Source: Sulfurovum sp. (GTDB lineage Bacteria; Campylobacterota; Campylobacteria; Campylobacterales; Sulfurovaceae). From it: a stretch of DNA of 10,591 nucleotides. The notes beneath the pieces are model-generated. The model searched no databases, was not told the DNA's origin, and worked only from the letters and a program-made list of their open reading frames with translations. This document shows, one piece after another, positions 7,591 through 10,591 of this stretch (position 1 is the stretch's first letter; every line of letters starts with the position of its first letter). The stretch spans positions 1 to 10,591 of the forward strand of contig WGDG01000151.1 in the NCBI GenBank assembly GCA_015493425.1, read 5' to 3'. A program made the position numbers and the translations under genes.

Positions 7591-8196
7591 CTATCCTTTA
7601 CTGCCGGGTTTGATGGCAGTGCTGCCCTCTTTACACATAGGGCATTCCTCCGGTGCATACATTTCAAATGTAAAGTCTGCCAGAGAGAAGAGTGGCACAT
7701 CTGCAGGAAGTTTACACTCCGGTTTAGCTTCATTTTCTCCGCCGACACGTTTGCAGAAACCACGGTTTGCCAGTGAGGCAAATGCAACAACCTTTGCTCC
7801 GAGTGCTTCAATGGCTTCTGCTGCTTTCACTGCCGAGCCGCCTGTAGTGATAATATCCTCACAGATAATAATCTTTTCTCCGGACTTGACTTCGAAACCT
7901 CTTCGAAGCTCCATTCCTCCCTCTTTTTTTTCAACGAAAATGGAACGCACGCTAAGTGCCCGCGCAAGCTCGTAGCCGGCGAGTACACCACCGAGAGCCG
8001 GTGCACAAACAGTATCGACTTCAATACCGGCTTCACGTATCATATTGGCAAGAGCATCTGCAAGTTTGGCAGTGGTTGCAGGGTACTCCAGTACTTTTGC
8101 ACTTTGAAGATAACGTGCTGAATGGTTGCCGCTGGCAAGAAGAAAGTGCCCCTCAAGCAGGGCATCGGCATCTTTGTAAATCTGTTCGATATTCAT
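7591..8196 (-). CDS. pyrE: Orotate phosphoribosyltransferase
   Basis: PyrE joins orotate to PRPP to make orotidine 5'-phosphate, the fifth step of pyrimidine nucleotide synthesis, in the cytosol. The 201-residue protein has the type I phosphoribosyltransferase PRPP motif ICEDIITTGGSA at 111-122, and the EKKEGG...RRGF loop (89-101) carries the lysine and arginine residues that cover the active site. Residues 18-30 (FLLASGNHSARYL) fit the substrate-binding start of the family. The C-terminus holds a CPMC pair (185-188), a possible metal site. The ATG lies one base after the frr stop, with AAAGG inside the end of frr, so translation is probably coupled. It is the last gene seen in the secG-frr-pyrE group and converges on the PAS gene. 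Confidence 0.95.
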   Translation of the reverse strand: MNIEQIYKDADALLEGHFLLASGNHSARYLQSAKVLEYPATTAKLADALANMIREAGIEVDTVCAPALGGVLAGYELARALSVRSIFVEKKEGGMELRRGFEVKSGEKIIICEDIITTGGSAVKAAEAIEALGAKVVAFASLANRGFCKRVGGENEAKPECKLPADVPLFSLADFTFEMYAPEECPMCKEGSTAIKPGSKG

Positions 8197-8197
8197 T

Positions 8198-8755
8198 TTA
8201 AACCTTTAGAATATCCGCTTCTTTGGCTTTAAAGAGCTCATCGATCATCGCTATATGTGCATCGGTAATCTTCTGGATCTCGTCCTGAGCCTTTTTGGAT
8301 TCATCTTCACTGATCTCTTTGTCTTTTTCAAGCTTCTTGATCTTGTTATTGGCATCTTTACGGATATTTCTAACCGCGACCCGTGCATTCTCCGCCATTG
8401 CCTTGGCCTGTTTGACGATCTCCTGACGCTGCTCACTTGTCATTGGCGGGAAGAAAAGCTTGATGAAGTCACCATCATTGTTGGGGTTGACACCAATATT
8501 GGCTTCCTGGATTGCCCGTTCAATGTCACTGAGTAGGTTTTTCTCCCACGGGGTAATGGCAATGGTCGTTGCATCGGTTGCAATGACACTCCCTACTTGG
8601 TTCAATGGGGTAGGGGTTCCATAATAGTCAACCTTGATATTGTCGACAATGCTGGTAGTCACTTTACCGGTTCTCAGGGAAGCAAAATCGCGCTTCAACG
8701 CCTCGATACTTTTGTCCATGTGCTCTTTGGTATGTTCGAAAATTTCATCAACCAT
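8198..8755 (-). CDS. frr: Ribosome recycling factor
   Basis: RRF works with EF-G to split the ribosome from mRNA after termination and is essential. The 185-residue length is the family norm. Visible signatures are LRTGKV at 27-32, the YYGTPTPLNQ segment at 44-53, PWEKNLL at 69-75, GDFIKLFFPPMTSEQR in the second half, and VRNIRKDAN at 128-136, whose arginines (129, 132) contact 23S rRNA. Together they give the three-helix bundle plus small domain. AGGAGA (8761-8766) sits five bases before the ATG. The gene lies downstream of secG and overlaps functionally with pyrE through a one-base gap, an order seen in Campylobacter relatives. Confidence 0.97.
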   Translation of the reverse strand: MVDEIFEHTKEHMDKSIEALKRDFASLRTGKVTTSIVDNIKVDYYGTPTPLNQVGSVIATDATTIAITPWEKNLLSDIERAIQEANIGVNPNNDGDFIKLFFPPMTSEQRQEIVKQAKAMAENARVAVRNIRKDANNKIKKLEKDKEISEDESKKAQDEIQKITDAHIAMIDELFKAKEADILKV

Positions 8756-8784
8756 TATTCTCTCCTAAAGGATTATTTGAGTGA

Positions 8785-8790
8785 ATTTTA
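8785..8790 (-). promoter_or_regulatory. Possible -10 box for frr-pyrE
   Basis: Read on the minus strand, TAAAAT at 8790-8785 lies about 30 bases before the frr start and follows an A/G-rich stretch, with no recognisable -35. It would let frr-pyrE be transcribed apart from secG. Base composition alone can produce such a match, so this is tentative. Confidence 0.3.
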
Positions 8791-8856
8791 CCCTTTTTTA
8801 CCTTTTTGCGTACTTCATGGAAAGGTATGTGGAAATAGTGTCTGGGAGGAAGGGCT

Positions 8857-8880
8857 AAGCCGGGAAATCATTCCCGGTTT
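8857..8880 (-). terminator. Stem-loop between secG and frr (possible attenuating terminator)
   Basis: A 10-bp stem (8857-8866 with 8871-8880, including one G-T pair) closes a four-base loop and has a GC-rich core CCGGG/CCCGG. It begins 19 bases after the secG stop. On the minus strand it is followed by CTTAGCCC rather than a T-run, so termination would be weak; on the plus strand it is followed by TTTT. It may act as a partial terminator or as a processing or stability hairpin separating secG from frr. Confidence 0.5.
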
Positions 8881-8898
8881 TGAATGTATTCGAAGTGT

Positions 8899-9246
8899 CT
8901 ATTTTTCTGGAGTCTGTGGTGCTGTCGGTGCAGCAGGTGCATCTGAAGCCGGCTTTATCGGCGCAGCAGGCACGACTTTGTTATTTTTTGGAACGATTTT
9001 GTCAGCTACTGAACTTTGGTTCTCTTTGGTGTAGAAGTACCCCAGTGCCAGCGTATTGACAATAAAGAGCAGAGCCAATGTAAAAGTGGCTTTGGCCAGG
9101 AAGCCCATAGGGCCTTTCGCTCCGAAAACAGATTCGTTACTTCCGCTGTAGGCACCAAGACCGATACTTGAACTTTTTTGAAGCAGTACAGTGATGGTGA
9201 TGGCGATAGCCAGAATAATTTGTACAATTAGCAGTGTAGATGTCAT
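8899..9246 (-). CDS. secG: Preprotein translocase subunit SecG
   Basis: SecG is the small membrane subunit of the SecYEG channel and aids SecA-driven protein export. The chosen ATG at 9246 gives 115 residues and begins MTSTLLIVQIILAIAITITVLLQ, the first membrane helix; a GAGGA at 9251-9255 lies four bases before it. An in-frame start 12 codons upstream would add the charged stretch PAHKRIREEDF and lacks a good site, so it is unlikely. The loop KSSSIGLGAYSGSNESVFG and the G-rich turn are typical of SecG, and the second helix is about 57-76 (ATFTLALLFIVNTLALGYF). The last ~40 residues are Ala/Pro-rich and probably unstructured. Confidence 0.92.
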   Translation of the reverse strand: MTSTLLIVQIILAIAITITVLLQKSSSIGLGAYSGSNESVFGAKGPMGFLAKATFTLALLFIVNTLALGYFYTKENQSSVADKIVPKNNKVVPAAPIKPASDAPAAPTAPQTPEK

Positions 9247-9293
9247 AAAATCCTCTTCGCGTATCCGCTTATGTGCGGGCAATATTTTGGGCG

Positions 9294-9299
9294 ATTATA
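9294..9299 (-). promoter_or_regulatory. Promoter of the secG operon
   Basis: On the minus strand a consensus TATAAT (9299-9294) is preceded by TTTGGG and a T-rich stretch, about 47 bases before the secG ATG. The -35 is poor, as common in this phylum. It falls in the 143-base gap between secG and the Bax inhibitor-like gene and is well placed to start secG-frr-pyrE. Confidence 0.6.
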
Positions 9300-9360
9300 C
9301 CCAAACCATATTGAAAGTACGATAATGTGAAAAAATGGAATGGACTCAGGGGTACCATTA

Positions 9361-9377
9361 GGGGAAAGTACTTCCCC
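9361..9377 (-). terminator. Small stem-loop after the BI-1-like gene
   Basis: GGGGAA (9361-9366) pairs with TTCCCC (9372-9377) over a five-base loop, starting 12 bases beyond the stop of the BI-1-like gene. The nearest T-run on the minus strand (six T, around 9332-9337) is too far for a classic terminator, so the call is weak. Confidence 0.35.
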
Positions 9378-9389
9378 AATACGGTTTGT

Positions 9390-10079
9390 TTAGTCGTCGT
9401 TTCCGAAAATACCGAGCAGTTGAAGAATGGTGGTAAACATATTCAAAAAATCAATATAGAGTGATACTGCCGCATCGACCGGTGAATCATAGGCACCGTT
9501 GGCAATATTCTGGGTATCATAAATGGTAAAGAATCCAAAGAGCACCAGCACACCGGCTGTTATGATAATGTGCATCATTGGACTGTGAAGCAGAAAATAG
9601 TTGACCAGCGATGCAATGATCACGACGATCAAAATGATAAAAAGCGGTTTCCCCCAACTGGAGTAATCACTTTTGCTATTGATCGCAAAAAGGCTGAGTG
9701 CACCAAAAAGTACGGATGTCATTAGGAAAGCATTCCCTATAACCGCTCCCATACCTGCACCGATGAAAGAAGCCAATAGTGGTACAAGAGAAACACCTGT
9801 GAGGAATGTAAAGAGAAAGAGCATCGCCAGATTCAGCCCTGGTTTACCTCTTGAGAGTCCCAGTCCGAAGAAAAGTACAAGAAGTTCTGCCCCAAAAATA
9901 AACCATTTGTATTGCATAACTGCTGCTGCATAAGGCATTGTCACATATGCACCGGCAGCAGCTGCGATCATACTTGCAGCAAGCAGCTGGTAGGTTTTTT
10001 TCATAAAGTCGACTGTTGCAGCCTCCTGAGTATAACCCGTCTGTCGGGCGGCTGTATAGTCTCTGTCATATAACGCCAT
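9390..10079 (-). CDS. Bax inhibitor-1/YccA family inner-membrane protein
   Basis: This 229-residue protein has an N-terminal cytoplasmic stretch of about 30 residues and then about seven hydrophobic segments (roughly 31-50, 58-74, 82-104, 108-132, 144-164, 170-186, 205-224). The end carries the family signature: IYDTQNI at 186-192 and SLYIDFLNMFTTILQLLG at 206-223. The aspartates at 188 and 210 correspond by position to the acidic pair that senses pH and gates calcium leak in the YetJ relative. In bacteria YccA is a substrate and modulator of the FtsH protease; either role is possible here. AAGGA lies before the ATG. It is flanked by same-strand genes with separate sites and is probably transcribed alone. 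Confidence 0.92.
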   Translation of the reverse strand: MALYDRDYTAARQTGYTQEAATVDFMKKTYQLLAASMIAAAAGAYVTMPYAAAVMQYKWFIFGAELLVLFFGLGLSRGKPGLNLAMLFLFTFLTGVSLVPLLASFIGAGMGAVIGNAFLMTSVLFGALSLFAINSKSDYSSWGKPLFIILIVVIIASLVNYFLLHSPMMHIIITAGVLVLFGFFTIYDTQNIANGAYDSPVDAAVSLYIDFLNMFTTILQLLGIFGNDD

Positions 10080-10116
10080 GTAAATCCTTTTTCAATGGTG
10101 ATTGTTTTTGTGCAAG

Positions 10117-10122
10117 TATAAT
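10117..10122 (+). promoter_or_regulatory. Possible plus-strand -10 box, no gene downstream
   Basis: TATAAT is preceded by ATTGTTTTTGTGCAAG, the T-rich pattern of vegetative promoters in this phylum. It faces away from the BI-1-like gene and into the lipoprotein gene on the opposite strand, so any transcript would be antisense to it. No plus-strand gene follows. The same bases may serve the minus-strand BI-1 promoter, which reads TATACT (10120-10115) here. Confidence 0.3.
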
Positions 10123-10129
10123 TACGTCA

Positions 10130-10148
10130 GATTAATCCAAGGTTAATC
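10130..10148. repeat. Inverted repeat overlapping the lipoprotein stop codon
   Basis: GATTAATC and GGTTAATC, read in opposite senses, form an 8-base-pair stem (one G-T pair) with a three-base loop. It overlaps the lipoprotein stop (10147-10149) and lies about 50 bases before the BI-1-like start. No T-run follows on the minus strand. It may be a weak terminator or an operator for the BI-1-like gene. Confidence 0.4.
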
Positions 10149-10341
10149 ACAGTTGACTTTCCGCTTTTCTTTTACGCTGTAGGGCAAGATATTCACTTTG
10201 TGCTTTTTTTGCATCACAGAGGTTGTTCTTGATCGCTGATTTTGCTTCTATTTCCTGGTTGGATGGAGGTGTTGGCTCTTCCTGACTGCATCCACTAAAA
10301 AAAAATATACTACAAAGTGATAAAAAAAACAGGCTGCGCAT
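10147..10341 (-). CDS. Small predicted lipoprotein
   Basis: The 64-residue protein starts MRSLFFLSLCSIFFFSGC, a lipoprotein signal peptide with Cys18 in a FSGC lipobox, followed by SQEEPTPPS as an unstructured linker. The mature part is about 47 residues, charged and rich in Lys, Ala and Glu, with a second Cys at 42 (NNLCDAKKAQ). It would be attached to a membrane on the periplasmic face. No family was recognised. AAGGAG (10350-10355) sits eight bases before the ATG, and a TACAAT -10 lies upstream, so a real gene is likely although short. Confidence 0.7.
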   Translation of the reverse strand: MRSLFFLSLCSIFFFSGCSQEEPTPPSNQEIEAKSAIKNNLCDAKKAQSEYLALQRKRKAESQL

Positions 10342-10378
10342 ATATAAAACTCCTTGTCAATAAGTATTGCGTGCAGGC

Positions 10379-10384
10379 ATTGTA
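10379..10384 (-). promoter_or_regulatory. Probable -10 box for the lipoprotein gene
   Basis: On the minus strand TACAAT (10384-10379) follows the T-rich GATTTGTTTCTC and lies 37 bases before the lipoprotein ATG. A TTGCCA lies 19 bases upstream, longer than the ideal spacing. Confidence 0.45.
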
Positions 10385-10450
10385 GAGAAACAAATCTTAG
10401 AAATGGCAAAAAGTAGCACACTTGTATATAATAATGTATGTAAATTTTAT

Positions 10451-10493
10451 AAATTCAAAAAAATTCAAAAAAAACCAAAATTTTTTGCAAAAA
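10451..10493 (+). promoter_or_regulatory. Phased A-tracts / UP-element-like region upstream of the rRNA promoter
   Basis: Two tandem copies of AAATTCAAAA (10451-10470) continue into further A/T runs. The tracts centre near 10460, 10470.5, 10481.5 and 10491, close to one helical turn apart, which predicts intrinsic bending toward the -35. Such AT-rich DNA directly before a strong -35 is how UP elements contact the RNA polymerase alpha C-terminal domains. The region from 10342 to 10450 otherwise holds only promoters, with no coding frame worth calling. Confidence 0.6.
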
Positions 10494-10496
10494 CCC

Positions 10497-10525
10497 TTGA
10501 CAAGAGGCAAGTTCGGTGCTATAAT
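10497..10525 (+). promoter_or_regulatory. Strong rRNA operon promoter
   Basis: TTGACA (10497-10502) and TATAAT (10520-10525) are both perfect consensus and separated by exactly 17 bases. It is the only promoter in the window with both boxes ideal. The ACGCGTC that follows is a GC-rich discriminator, the usual mark of rRNA promoters under stringent (ppGpp) and growth-rate control; that regulation is inferred from known rRNA promoters. Confidence 0.88.
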
Positions 10526-10547
10526 ACGCGTCCACAAACACAGAGAC

Positions 10548-10591
10548 CTTAACCGAGTTGGTTGAGAGAGTGAGAGTGAGTGATCTTTGAC
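10548..10591 (+). promoter_or_regulatory. rRNA leader antitermination site: boxB-like hairpin and boxA
   Basis: A 7-bp hairpin (10548-10554 with 10560-10566, loop GAGTT) is followed by a purine-rich GAGAG spacer and TGATCTTTGAC at 10581-10591. The last part resembles the boxA of rRNA leaders (TGCTCTTTAACA in Escherichia coli), the NusB/S10 loading site that prevents early termination in rRNA operons. The window cuts boxA after C10591. With the promoter, this identifies the start of an rRNA operon; the 16S gene itself is not visible. Confidence 0.72.

Noticed and set aside
7496..7975. Plus-strand 159-codon open frame opposite pyrE
   Set aside because: It overlaps the PAS gene end and lies antisense to a well-supported pyrE; composition is that of a shadow frame.
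8597..9034. Plus-strand 145-codon open frame opposite frr and secG
   Set aside because: It is antisense to two clear genes, and its Gly/Ala-rich end mirrors the Ala/Pro-rich tail of SecG.
9247..9282. Upstream in-frame start for secG adding 12 residues
   Set aside because: The added residues are charged and precede the membrane helix, while GAGGA lies correctly before the inner ATG at 9246.
10404..10432. Second tandem promoter (TGGCAA, 17 bases, TATAAT) upstream of the rRNA promoter
   Set aside because: The -10 is good but the -35 matches only about half of the consensus in very AT-rich DNA, so it was not listed as a feature.
10367..10552. Plus-strand 61-codon open frame beginning MRAGIVEKQILEM
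   Set aside because: It runs across the phased A-tracts and the consensus rRNA promoter, has no ribosome binding site and a low-complexity Lys/Phe composition.

Overview
The window looks like chromosomal DNA from a Campylobacterota (Epsilonproteobacteria) species, probably close to Sulfurovum or Sulfurimonas. The clues are the secG-frr-pyrE gene order, the style of the Aer/CetB-like PAS protein, T-rich promoters with a good -10 and a poor -35, and close-packed genes with very short gaps. The species assignment is inference; no search was possible.

Left arm (positions 2-7584, + strand): the window opens inside a GspC-like PDZ gene, followed without gaps by a secretin (gspD), a secretion ATPase (gspE) and a small prepilin-like protein. 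The four frames overlap or are one base apart, so this is the tail of a type II secretion (T2SS) or related pilus-type operon. The rest of the machine (GspF platform protein, major pseudopilin GspG, GspL/M, prepilin peptidase) is not in the window. A new promoter then drives a 777-residue HerA/FtsK-class ATPase with a coiled-coil tail. Another promoter drives a single-domain PAS protein resembling the Aer/CetB redox sensors.

Middle and right arm (7591-10341, - strand): secG, frr and pyrE lie in one direction and combine protein export, ribosome recycling and pyrimidine synthesis. frr and pyrE are one base apart; secG is separated from frr by 143 bases holding a 10-bp hairpin. Upstream lie a Bax inhibitor-1/YccA-type membrane protein and a 64-residue lipoprotein, each with its own ribosome binding site.

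Far right (about 10440-10591, + strand): helically phased A-tracts, a consensus sigma-70 promoter with a 17-base spacer, a small boxB-like hairpin and a boxA-like sequence at the very end. This is the control region of a ribosomal RNA operon; the 16S gene should begin just past the window.

No CRISPR array, insertion sequence, tRNA or prophage gene was seen. Most genes are housekeeping or known families. The points most worth a second look are the pseudopilin's basic Lys/Pro tail, the changed flavin motif of the PAS protein, the orphan HerA-like ATPase and the curved-DNA rRNA promoter.
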